Of a DNA stretch of 64,000 nt, positions 26,504 through 33,655 are shown piece after piece (the first letter of the stretch is position 1; every line of letters begins with the position of its first letter). The notes beneath the pieces are model-generated. The model saw only the letters and a list, made by a program, of their open reading frames with translations, was not told where the DNA came from and made no database searches. The stretch is from Foetidibacter luteolus. Lineage in GTDB: Bacteria > Bacteroidota > Bacteroidia > Chitinophagales > Chitinophagaceae. The stretch lies in contig NZ_VVIP01000058.1 of the NCBI RefSeq assembly GCF_009650435.1, positions 141,472 to 205,471 on the forward strand, in the 5' to 3' direction. Position numbers and translations under genes: made by a program.

Positions 26504-27295
26504 TTATTTCAGTTTATTTTCAGGAACAATAGCAACTCCTCTAAATGGCGAACCTGAACCGTCCTTTATTTTCAGCGGCAGGCCCACAAACCAAAATTCA
26601 TGGGCGGGTATCATATCCACCTGCGCCAGGTTTTCAATATTCAGTATTTCTCTTTCGCGGCAAACAATATGCGCCGGCTGTTCCTTTACCACCGCTACTT
26701 CATGATAGCTGTCAATACTCGGCGCATCAGCGCCAATGCTAATGGCGCCCAGGTCGTTCAGGTATTCAATGGCGCTTCTGTCAACCCCCGGGTAATTGCG
26801 GATGTATTCAAAAGGTTTATGCCATTTTTTATACCACCCTGTATAGTACAACACTACCGATTGCGGCTGAATGGTTACGCCGGTTGCTTCAATGGCTTCT
26901 TCCACATCGGCTTTGGTAATGTAACTGTTGGGCGCTTTATGCGAAAAATCGAACCATACCGCAGGCGCCATAAACCATTCCAGCGGCAACTCGTTTACAG
27001 CCCTTGCGCCGGGCTCGTTTACCACATGGTTAATGGCATCCACATGCGTATTGGAATGGTCGCACATGGTAAAGCCAACCACCTTATAAGAATAAGGGGG
27101 CTTGGTTAAACCCATCTTCTGCGTTTCTTCATGCGAAAGATGGTTCCATATTAATGTGCGTTGATGGCCTATGAAGGTGGGGTCTTCCCTGCTGATGGTA
27201 TGGCTAAGATCGGTAACAACACAATCCGTTCCTAAAAAATTCAATTTTGTTTGTAGCTGGAAAGGTGGGCAAAAGGCTTTTTTCAAAGTAAGCAT
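26504..27295 (-). CDS. Cyclase-family (kynurenine formamidase-like) metal hydrolase
   Basis: 263 residues. The cyclase-family metal motif HxxTHxDxxxH appears as HSNTHVDAINHV (about residue 79), with a later DAPSIDSYHE matching the family's second active-site region (GxDxxS..). Members open or close lactone or amide rings (kynurenine formamidase, isatin hydrolase, some sugar-acid enzymes). Here, between two dehydrogenases, opening of a lactone made by sugar oxidation is an attractive role but unproven. No signal peptide, so cytoplasmic. Confidence 0.88.
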   Translation of the reverse strand: MLTLKKAFCPPFQLQTKLNFLGTDCVVTDLSHTISREDPTFIGHQRTLIWNHLSHEETQKMGLTKPPYSYKVVGFTMCDHSNTHVDAINHVVNEPGARAVNELPLEWFMAPAVWFDFSHKAPNSYITKADVEEAIEATGVTIQPQSVVLYYTGWYKKWHKPFEYIRNYPGVDRSAIEYLNDLGAISIGADAPSIDSYHEVAVVKEQPAHIVCREREILNIENLAQVDMIPAHEFWFVGLPLKIKDGSGSPFRGVAIVPENKLK

Positions 27296-27384
27296 TCATG
27301 TGTTGATTAGAGTTAACAATCGTTGTTTATCGTTACAATAGATGTCTCATTACATTTCTTAACGCCCCGTTACTTAAAGGGGAG

Positions 27385-27475
27385 TTTTTATGGGCCCGGC
27401 AGCAGGAACAGGTATGTTTCTTCCGTTGCGTCGCACTCTTGTACGTCCGGATTCACTGTGCAGCTTTTCCCACCG
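27385..27475 (-). repeat. Interspersed GCGACGCAAC-type repeat, shortened subtype
   Basis: Starts TTTTTATGGGCCCGGCAG, then GTTGCGTCGCACTCTTGTAC, GTCCGGATTCAC. The ATGGGCCCGGCAG(G/C)AGGAA head is shared with copies at 49320 and 62302, defining a subtype. Confidence 0.75.
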
Positions 27476-27559
27476 TGCAGATATAGCGCAAAGAATTACC
27501 TGCCCCAGTCTGCAACATGCAGCTACGGCCACTTCAATTAAGCAGTATCAGTTGTTGTT

Positions 27560-29032
27560 CTAAAACTTACGCGACCATTCTTTGGGCCATCTTTCAACTA
27601 CTATCTTGGTTTGTGTAAAAAATTCAATGGCGTGGCGGCCCTGGCCATGCAGGTCTCCGAAAAAGCTTTCCTTCCAGCCACTGAAAGGAAACTGTGCCAT
27701 GGGCGCCGCTACGCCTATGTTGATGCCGATATTACCGGCATTGGCAAGGCTCCTGAACTTTCTTGCATTGGCGCCGCTGCTGGTAAACAGGCAGGCCATA
27801 TTACCGTATTGTCCGTTATTGATAAAGTCAAGCGCTTCATCAACGGTGTTTAGTTCAATAAGGCTCATTACAGGCCCAAAAATTTCTGTTCTTACGGTTT
27901 CACCCTGCAGGGGCAAGCCTTCCAATATAGTAGGTCTTATAAAATTACCTTGTTCAAAACCATCAATCTTTGCATTGCGGCCATCCAGCAAAACCTTACC
28001 GCCTTCGTGTATAGCTTTATCAATAAGGCTTTCCACTCTTACCCTGCTTTCCATACTGATAACCGGGCCCATTTCCATTTTTTCATCCAGCCCAAAACCA
28101 GTTTTCCTGTTTTTTGCAGACTCGTATAAAGCGTCTTTTATGTTGCCGTTATCGCCCACTGTAATAATATTGGATGCTGCCAGGCAACGCTGGCCGGCAC
28201 AACCATACACGCTGTCTGCAATGATCTGTACAGACATGTCTATATCCGCATCAGGAAGTATTACAACAGGGTTCTTGGCGCCGCCTTGCGCCTGCACCCT
28301 TTTGCCATTGGCAGCGGCCCTTGAATAGATATAACGGGCAATATTGGATGAGCCTACAAAGCTGATGGCCCTTACCTCGGGATGGTCCAGCAGGGCATCT
28401 ACTGTTTCCTTGCCGCCATGCACCAGGCTGATGACGCCTTTAGGCAGGTCAATTTGCTCCAGCAGGCCAAAAACTTTTGTCATGGTCAGCGGCACTTTTT
28501 CCGATGGCTTCAGTATGAATGTATTGCCGCAGGCTATGGCATAAGGCAAAAACCAAAACGGTATCATGCCCGGAAAGTTAAAGGGCGCAATACAGGCGCA
28601 AACCCCAAGCGGCTGCCGTATCATGAATTCATCAATACCGCCGGCAATGTTTTCAGAAAATTCGCTTTGAATCAGCATGGGTGTACCACAGGCAACCTCC
28701 ACATTTTCTATCGCACGCTGTAGTTCCCCTCTTGATTCAGCGAGGGTTTTACCGCATTCTGTAGTAATAGTCCTTGCAATATCTTCCGCATGTTCTTCCA
28801 GCAGTTGCTTTAGCTTATACAAGGGTTGTACCCGCTTCATTACAGGCACCTGGCTCCAGGCCTTAAATGCCTGCGAGGCAGCCTCCACGGCATTGGCTAC
28901 ATCGGTTGCCGTATGCGTACCATAAGGTACACGGCCCAGCACTTCCTGTGTGGCAGGGTTAATTACATCCCTGTAGTTGTTTTCTTTACTTGCGCTCCAA
29001 CTGCCATTAATATAGTTTTCTAAAACTTTCAT
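27560..29032 (-). CDS. mmsA: CoA-acylating methylmalonate-semialdehyde dehydrogenase-type enzyme
   Basis: 490 residues, aldehyde dehydrogenase superfamily. The N-terminus INGSWSASKENNYRDVINPATQEV, the PFNFPGMIPFWFLPYAIACGN motif and catalytic Cys283 in GCAGQRCLAASN are those of MmsA/IolA, which convert malonate or methylmalonate semialdehyde and CoA to acetyl- or propionyl-CoA. The Glu usual in ordinary ALDHs (ELGG) is replaced by AQGGAKNP, also an MmsA trait. It would deliver the last carbon fragment of the pathway into central metabolism, or serve valine or inositol breakdown. Confidence 0.9.
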   Translation of the reverse strand: MKVLENYINGSWSASKENNYRDVINPATQEVLGRVPYGTHTATDVANAVEAASQAFKAWSQVPVMKRVQPLYKLKQLLEEHAEDIARTITTECGKTLAESRGELQRAIENVEVACGTPMLIQSEFSENIAGGIDEFMIRQPLGVCACIAPFNFPGMIPFWFLPYAIACGNTFILKPSEKVPLTMTKVFGLLEQIDLPKGVISLVHGGKETVDALLDHPEVRAISFVGSSNIARYIYSRAAANGKRVQAQGGAKNPVVILPDADIDMSVQIIADSVYGCAGQRCLAASNIITVGDNGNIKDALYESAKNRKTGFGLDEKMEMGPVISMESRVRVESLIDKAIHEGGKVLLDGRNAKIDGFEQGNFIRPTILEGLPLQGETVRTEIFGPVMSLIELNTVDEALDFINNGQYGNMACLFTSSGANARKFRSLANAGNIGINIGVAAPMAQFPFSGWKESFFGDLHGQGRHAIEFFTQTKIVVERWPKEWSRKF

Positions 29033-29189
29033 ATACGATATATCAGTTCCTTTAAGTTATTAATTTTTCTCAAGTTTAAATAGCAGTCTTCACAACTGTC
29101 CATCCAACATACCAATAGCAGGCCGGTAATGCTTTTGGGCTGTGAAAAGGAATGCCGGGTAAAATATTGTCCTGCTGAGTTTATGGAAG

Positions 29190-29251
29190 CATTGTCGAAA
29201 CCGGCTTAAGCCGCTTTCACCCATCCGCCTTTGACAGGCTCAGGCTGACAG
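29190..29251. repeat. Inverted repeat, TGTCAGG/CTGACA family, copy B
   Basis: Left arm reduced to ATTGTCGAAACCGG; right arm CCGCCTTTGACAGGCTCAGG-CTGACA is complete. Same family as 25340 and 54839. Confidence 0.7.
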
Positions 29252-29299
29252 CTTAGATTAATTACCTAATGCTGAGGGGTGCCGCATTTGCTGCCGCGT

Positions 29300-29352
29300 A
29301 AAGCGGTACAGTACAAGAGTGCGACGCAATCCCGATGTTTCGGGACCTCAGA
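29300..29352 (+). repeat. Interspersed repeat, fragment with CCCGA..TCGGGA module
   Basis: AGCGGTACAGTACAAGAGTG, CGACGCAATCCCGATGTTTC, GGGACC. The CCCGATGTTTCGGGA palindrome replaces the end of the core; the same happens at 39665 and 57812. The rest of the 29033-29427 gap has no gene that I can support. Confidence 0.65.
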
Positions 29353-29427
29353 ATAGTTCCTCTGCCGGGCTCAAAAAAATTTCGCTTCACTTTTTAACGC
29401 AGGCCAAACTGGCGTTGTATTGCTTGC

Positions 29428-30366
29428 TCAGGCGTTGAATGAGTAGCCCAGTTTCTGCAGGTAGTCGTGAGAAACCCTGGCCGCCTCATATTGGGTATAA
29501 GCGGGTTTTATTTTGTTGTCATGGTCCAGTTCAAACATAATCATGCCGGCCATTTCATGCTTTCTTTTTTCCAGCAGGTTAAGTATTTTTTCAATTTTAA
29601 CCTTGCCCGTTCCCAATGGTGCATAACCAAGATAACCGTTATCGCCGCCGGCATAGTCTTTCAGGTGCACATGCTCTATCAGCGGCATAAAATCTTTTAC
29701 AATCTTTACCGGGTCGGCGCCGCCTTTTTGAAGCTGGCCTACATCAGGTCCAAACTTCATATAGTCTGTGTTAAGGTTTTCCATAATAAAATACACTTCT
29801 TCTTCCGTTTCTATGGGCGTTCCCGTATGCGGGTGCAAGGCGCATACCAGCCCTTCATCAGTAACGGCTTTGGCATATTCGTTCATGGATTCAACCAGGT
29901 TTTTTTTGTGGTCTTTGTAATTATAGCCTTCGCGTTTAATACCAGTAGGGCAATACTCAACCACTTTGCCACCACTTGCCTTAAGCAGCTTTGCCCACCT
30001 CACCAACTTTTCCGTTTCATCTTTTCTTTTGGAAGGGTCAAGCACATCGGTCATACAAAAAGCAGAAACAATAGGCACTTTATATTTTTCAACCACCTGT
30101 TTAAAGCCGCCCCGGTTCTTTTCCCACTCTTCAATCACCTGTCCAAAGGTTTCAAAAGAATGATACCCAAGTTTGGCAATGTCGCTCAGTGCCGGCTCCA
30201 GGTTATCTGCGCCGTAACCCCAAAGAATAAACGTTGAGCCAATACTGAAATTCCTTTTTCTTGCCTCATCTGCAAGCACAAGGTTCGGGGCCAGCAAAGC
30301 AGCGGCGCCGGCAGTGCCTGCAAGCTTCATAAAATCCCTGCGTGTAAACGTGTTGTTGTTGTTCAT
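29428..30366 (-). CDS. Tat-exported TIM-barrel sugar isomerase/epimerase-like protein
   Basis: 312 residues. The Tat signal FTRRDFMKLAGTAGAAALLAP (twin Arg) predicts export folded to the periplasm. The body is the AP-endonuclease-2/xylose-isomerase-like barrel: GYHSFETFGQVIEEW, ALHPHTGTPIETEEE, FGPDVGQLQKGG, HVHLKDYAGG, FELDHDN, with His/Glu/Asp positions that bind the metal in this family. Members are epimerases, isomerases or keto-sugar eliminases. With the periplasmic PQQ dehydrogenase and DUF1080 protein in the same locus, action on an oxidised (keto) sugar outside the inner membrane fits well (inference). Confidence 0.88.
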   Translation of the reverse strand: MNNNNTFTRRDFMKLAGTAGAAALLAPNLVLADEARKRNFSIGSTFILWGYGADNLEPALSDIAKLGYHSFETFGQVIEEWEKNRGGFKQVVEKYKVPIVSAFCMTDVLDPSKRKDETEKLVRWAKLLKASGGKVVEYCPTGIKREGYNYKDHKKNLVESMNEYAKAVTDEGLVCALHPHTGTPIETEEEVYFIMENLNTDYMKFGPDVGQLQKGGADPVKIVKDFMPLIEHVHLKDYAGGDNGYLGYAPLGTGKVKIEKILNLLEKRKHEMAGMIMFELDHDNKIKPAYTQYEAARVSHDYLQKLGYSFNA

Positions 30367-30565
30367 ATCAATTCTTTTTCAGTAACGCCTTTGATATGCG
30401 TTTAAAACCACTATGGCTTGCAACCGTATATAATTTTCTGGCGTTCAATATTGTAAAGGCAAAAAACTGTAAAATGATACCCGGTTTTCAATTTTTTTTC
30501 AAAAACGCCGGCCACCCACCTGTTATTGGGTACCGATTTTTACATAATCCTAAACGCTGGCGCAT

Positions 30566-30589
30566 AAAAAAAGCCTGTTACCAGGCTTA
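30566..30589 (-). terminator. Rho-independent terminator of the SWIB gene
   Basis: On the minus strand TTAAGCCTG-gtaa-CAGGCTT followed by TTTTT. It lies 27 bases past the stop of the SWIB-domain gene. Confidence 0.85.
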
Positions 30590-30615
30590 ATCTAATGCAC
30601 GGAAGATGCAGAAAC

Positions 30616-30978
30616 TTATTTTACATGTTGGCCAACAATCTTCGCAAGTTCAAACATACTCACCTGGTCTTTACCGAAAACAGCTTTCAGTTTGTCGTCG
30701 GCGTTAATCATACGCTTGTTAGCAGTATCCTGCAGCTTGTTTTTCTTAATGTAGTCCCATATTTTTTTAATGATCTCAGTTCTTGGAAGAGGCTTGTTGC
30801 CCACAACTTTGGCCAATGCATCGCTGGGGGTTAGTGGCGCCATAAATGCGGCGTTTACTTTTTTAGCGGCTTTTTTCGGCGCTGCTTTTTTCGGCGCAGC
30901 AGAAGCTTTTTTAGGTGCTGCCTTTTTCGCGGCAGGCGCGGCCTTTTTAGGAGCCGCCTTTTTTACAGTTTTTGCCAT
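30616..30978 (-). CDS. SWIB/MDM2-domain protein with histone H1-like Lys/Ala tail
   Basis: 120 residues from the preferred start MAKTVKK (30978); an upstream ATG at 30996 would add MVKLNT. The first 45 residues are Lys/Ala/Pro repeats (KKAAPKKAAPAAKKAAPKK), like the tail of bacterial histone H1-like proteins. The rest is a SWIB domain: MAPLTPSDALAKVVGNKPL, RTEIIKKIWDYIKKNKLQD, RMINADDKLKAVFG, MFELAKIVGQHVK. Chlamydial and Bacteroidota proteins of this plan are thought to bind DNA and compact the nucleoid. It is a single-gene unit with its own terminator. Confidence 0.92.
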   Translation of the reverse strand: MAKTVKKAAPKKAAPAAKKAAPKKASAAPKKAAPKKAAKKVNAAFMAPLTPSDALAKVVGNKPLPRTEIIKKIWDYIKKNKLQDTANKRMINADDKLKAVFGKDQVSMFELAKIVGQHVK

Positions 30979-31136
30979 GGTATTTAATTTAACCATCTAA
31001 ATTATAATAGTATAATTCACTCTCTGTTATTGTTTATGCACATAGTGTGAATCAGTTAATTTGCACGTTTACCGGCAGTAAAGGGTATTTAACATTCCCT
31101 ACTGATTACCCTGCCGGAAAGCCGGTTAATTAGTTG

Positions 31137-31144
31137 TATATTTG
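31137..31144 (+). promoter_or_regulatory. Putative -7 box with a long leader before the small basic protein
   Basis: TATATTTG matches TAnnTTTG. Transcription from here would give a leader of about 150 nt before the ATG at 31305. Long leaders are typical of cold-shock-type genes. No clear -33 element. Confidence 0.45.
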
Positions 31145-31304
31145 CCGCCGCAAAACAGGCTTCTTATTTACAGTTCCCTTCCCTATTAGGTTACAACAAC
31201 CATTTAAAATATCAGTTAAACCCCGCCAAGCCTTAATTACAGTTTAGCCTGCATGCGGGCAACGTTTTTGAATAACAGATTAATTTTTTCACGAAAGAAT
31301 ACAT

Positions 31305-31583
31305 ATGAGCAAATCAAAAGAAACATTTTTAAAAAGAGAGAAAGAAAAGAAAAGGTTACAAAAGAGAACGGAGAAAGAATCCAGGAAACAGGAGCGTAAA
31401 GCTCATTCCCTCAGTGGTAAACCTTTAAGCGAGATGCTGGTATATGTTGATGAAAACGGCAATTTCAGCGATACGCCGCCACAGGCAGCCAGGCCGTCAC
31501 ATCCATCACCCGGTAATTACAGAACGGAAAGCCATTCCAACTCACGCATCAACAGTTTCAATAAAAACCGCCAGGCACGTTAG
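31305..31583 (+). CDS. Small highly charged basic protein (cold-shock-associated type)
   Basis: 92 residues. The first 35 are almost all Lys/Glu/Arg (MSKSKETFLKREKEKKRLQK, then RTEKESRKQERKAHS), probably one long helix. Then comes a conserved-looking segment GKPLSEMLVYVDENGNFSDTPPQ and a disordered Ser/Asn/Arg tail. I recall proteins of this plan in Bacteroidota next to, or fused with, cold-shock-domain proteins; no such gene follows here. It may bind RNA or ribosomes. It converges with the EEP-family gene, 26 bp away. Confidence 0.8.
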   Translation: MSKSKETFLKREKEKKRLQKRTEKESRKQERKAHSLSGKPLSEMLVYVDENGNFSDTPPQAARPSHPSPGNYRTESHSNSRINSFNKNRQAR

Positions 31584-31609
31584 CCGTGCAACAGGGCAGT
31601 GAGATACCC

Positions 31610-32398
31610 TTATTCGGCCGCTAACTGAAGTGTAAAAAGCACCGGCATGTGATCGGAATAGCTAACAGGTATTACCTGCACATCCACCACCTTCCAGCTA
31701 TGCGGTTTTGAAAGAAAAGCATAGTCAATTCTTACCGCCGGTTTTTTGTAACTGAAAGAATTTTGCGGATTACCTTTTACATCAGCGGCATCGAACCAGG
31801 CCTTCGCCATAAGCTGGTAAGGCCTGCTGCCGCTGGTAAAATTGAAATCACCGCAAACAACGGAAGGGTAAGCGCTTGAGCCCATCACTTTGTTAATGGC
31901 CGCTACCTGCGCCACCTTATTGGCTTCATGTTCATGGCACAGATGCGTGCCGCCCAACAATATAACGCGGCCACCGGGCAAGGTATAATGCGCATATAGT
32001 AATGCACGTGGTTCGCCGCCGGACGGGTTAGGCAACACCACTGTGCTGGCCGTTACAGGATTTTTAGTTAACAGCCCTTCCCCATAACCGCCGCCATCAA
32101 AATCCATCGCTTTGCCAAAATAACCGTACATACCCGTTTTTTTTGCAAGCTCCTGCATAAGGTCAATACGCTGGCCATAAATTTTTGCCACACGCCCTGT
32201 AGCACTGTCAACTTCCTGGCAGGCAACAAAATCCGGCTGCAGTTTTCGTATTAAAGCAGCTATACTGTCAAGGCTGGCTTTACCAGGTTGGTAATTCAGT
32301 TCGCCATGATAAATGTTATAAGACAATACTTTCAGGCTGGTTTGGGCCCGGGCCTGCAGCATCAGAAGCAGCGAGACAATTAAAAAAAGTTTTTTCAT
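31610..32398 (-). CDS. Exported endonuclease/exonuclease/phosphatase (EEP) family protein
   Basis: 262 residues with signal peptide MKKLFLIVSLLLMLQARAQ. EEP core: LKVLSYNIYHG (Asn), VACQEVDS (metal Glu), GGTHLCH, VVCGDFNF (Asp/Asn) and VSYSDHMPVLFTL (catalytic Asp-His). All expected catalytic residues are present. Exported members are usually sphingomyelinase-like, phosphatases or nucleases acting in the periplasm. The substrate cannot be fixed by sequence alone. No operon partner. Confidence 0.9.
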   Translation of the reverse strand: MKKLFLIVSLLLMLQARAQTSLKVLSYNIYHGELNYQPGKASLDSIAALIRKLQPDFVACQEVDSATGRVAKIYGQRIDLMQELAKKTGMYGYFGKAMDFDGGGYGEGLLTKNPVTASTVVLPNPSGGEPRALLYAHYTLPGGRVILLGGTHLCHEHEANKVAQVAAINKVMGSSAYPSVVCGDFNFTSGSRPYQLMAKAWFDAADVKGNPQNSFSYKKPAVRIDYAFLSKPHSWKVVDVQVIPVSYSDHMPVLFTLQLAAE

Positions 32399-32525
32399 GC
32401 GGGTGTTTGTTTAGCAACCTGTTTAGAATGGCTAAAAATACATAAGCCAGCATTCAAGTGCTGGTATTTTTCGCCGTATTTTAACCTCAATACCCAGGTG
32501 GAGTCTTGCGTGGTTCAACATAAAA

Positions 32526-32622
32526 CATCTACCCGGGCTGAAAAGCCGCCCATAGAACCGGACGATGAAAGGATTGCGACGCAACGAAGCTCCCATGAAA
32601 AACCGAACGCCGGTATCCAAAA
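32526..32622 (+). repeat. Interspersed GCGACGCAAC-type repeat, near-complete copy
   Basis: The clearest copy: CTACCCGGGCTGAAAAG, CCGCCCATAGAACCGGACGA, TGAAAGGATTGCGACGCAAC, GAAGCTCCCATGAAAAACCG, CGCCGGTATCCAAAA. It can serve as the reference for the family. The remainder of 32399-32795 holds no gene I can support. Confidence 0.9.
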
Positions 32623-32795
32623 TTACCTTCCCTGTTGCATGTTTCCGCGCAATAACATCTTGCATTTTAAACTTTCCCGGTTAATGAGAGTTCAGCTCCT
32701 CTTATAAATTTCACCGTAATGTAACCTGTTTAGCCCGATAATACCGGTTTGGTTACCTGCAGTTGACTTACCTTGGTACGCTCAAAACAGGCATC

Positions 32796-33518
32796 ATGAA
32801 AAACACAAGACTTATTCTACCGTTACTGGCAACGCTTTGTGGTACGGCTATGGCGCAAACCCCAAACACATTAACCAAAAAAGAAAAAAAGGAAGGCTGG
32901 CAATTGCTGTTTGACGGAAAAACCACCAACGGCTGGCATACCTACTTGCGTGACACCGTTGGCGCCAAATGGCAGGTAAAGGATGGCGCCCTGGTATTTG
33001 ACCCAACCCAGCCAAAAGAAGGGGGCGGCGACCTGGTAACCAACAGCGAATACGAAAATTTTGAACTGCACCTTGAATGGAAAATATCCAAAGGCGGCAA
33101 CAGTGGGATAATCTTTGACATACAGGAAGCCCCTGAAAACAGGGCCACTTATTTAACAGGCCCGGAAATGCAGGTATTGGATAATATTGATGCCGATGAC
33201 AACAAAAAGCAGAACCACCTGGCCGGCTGTTTGTATGATATGCACGGCGATACCAGCGTATCTAAACCTAACCCTGTTGGCGAATGGAACCAGGTAAAAA
33301 TAATCCAGGATAAAGGCCACCTTACTTTTTGGCTTAACGGCATTAAAACATTTGAAGGGCAAATAGGCAGCGAAGAATGGAACAACATGGTAGCCAACAG
33401 CAAATTTAAAAACCCGGTATTTGCCAATTTTGCCAAAGTTGCCAAAGGCAAAATAGCACTGCAGGAGCACCCGGGATCAAGCCAATGGAGGAATATTAAA
33501 ATAAGGCCGTTATCTTAA
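32796..33518 (+). CDS. Exported DUF1080 (3-keto-disaccharide hydrolase-like) protein
   Basis: The frame opens at 32763, but MKNTRLILPLLATLCGTAMA (start 32796) is a standard signal peptide; 240 residues. The DUF1080 sandwich is complete: EGWQLLFDGKTTNGWHTYL, WQVKDGALVFDP, NFELHLEWKISKGGNSGIIF, TGPEMQVLDN, GEWNQVKIIQDKGHLTFWLNG, and a conserved end IALQEHPGSSQWRNIKIRPL. The family binds or cleaves 3-keto sugars at the cell surface or in the periplasm. It stands alone between a repeat copy and a terminator. A functional link to the PQQ locus, which carries another DUF1080 domain, is possible. Confidence 0.92.
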   Translation: MKNTRLILPLLATLCGTAMAQTPNTLTKKEKKEGWQLLFDGKTTNGWHTYLRDTVGAKWQVKDGALVFDPTQPKEGGGDLVTNSEYENFELHLEWKISKGGNSGIIFDIQEAPENRATYLTGPEMQVLDNIDADDNKKQNHLAGCLYDMHGDTSVSKPNPVGEWNQVKIIQDKGHLTFWLNGIKTFEGQIGSEEWNNMVANSKFKNPVFANFAKVAKGKIALQEHPGSSQWRNIKIRPLS

Positions 33519-33542
33519 AATTTACCGGCAGCATATTTTACC

Positions 33543-33582
33543 AAAACAGCGTGCCGCAGTGTTTGTGTGCACGCTGTTTTGT
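33543..33582 (+). terminator. Rho-independent terminator after the DUF1080 gene
   Basis: AAAACAGCGTGC and GCACGCTGTTTT form a 12-bp stem with a 14-base loop, ending in TTTTG. Its symmetric A/T tails let it work in both directions. Confidence 0.8.
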
Positions 33583-33655
33583 TGGCATCATAGTTATACG
33601 GGGTTCACAATAAAACGGAATTCCCTAATTTGTGGCCGTTATTGTAAGACTGACT

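Noticed and set aside
27363..27389. CCCC..GGGG hairpin with TTTTT as a plus-strand terminator
   Set aside because: The stem is only 4 bp and no plus-strand gene ends before it; it is probably the edge of a repeat.
27582..28328. 248-codon plus-strand open frame
   Set aside because: Antisense to the mmsA-type gene; Ser/Leu/Pro-rich shadow.
29467..30237. 256-codon plus-strand open frame
   Set aside because: Antisense to the TIM-barrel gene; rich in Phe, Ile and His runs typical of shadow frames.
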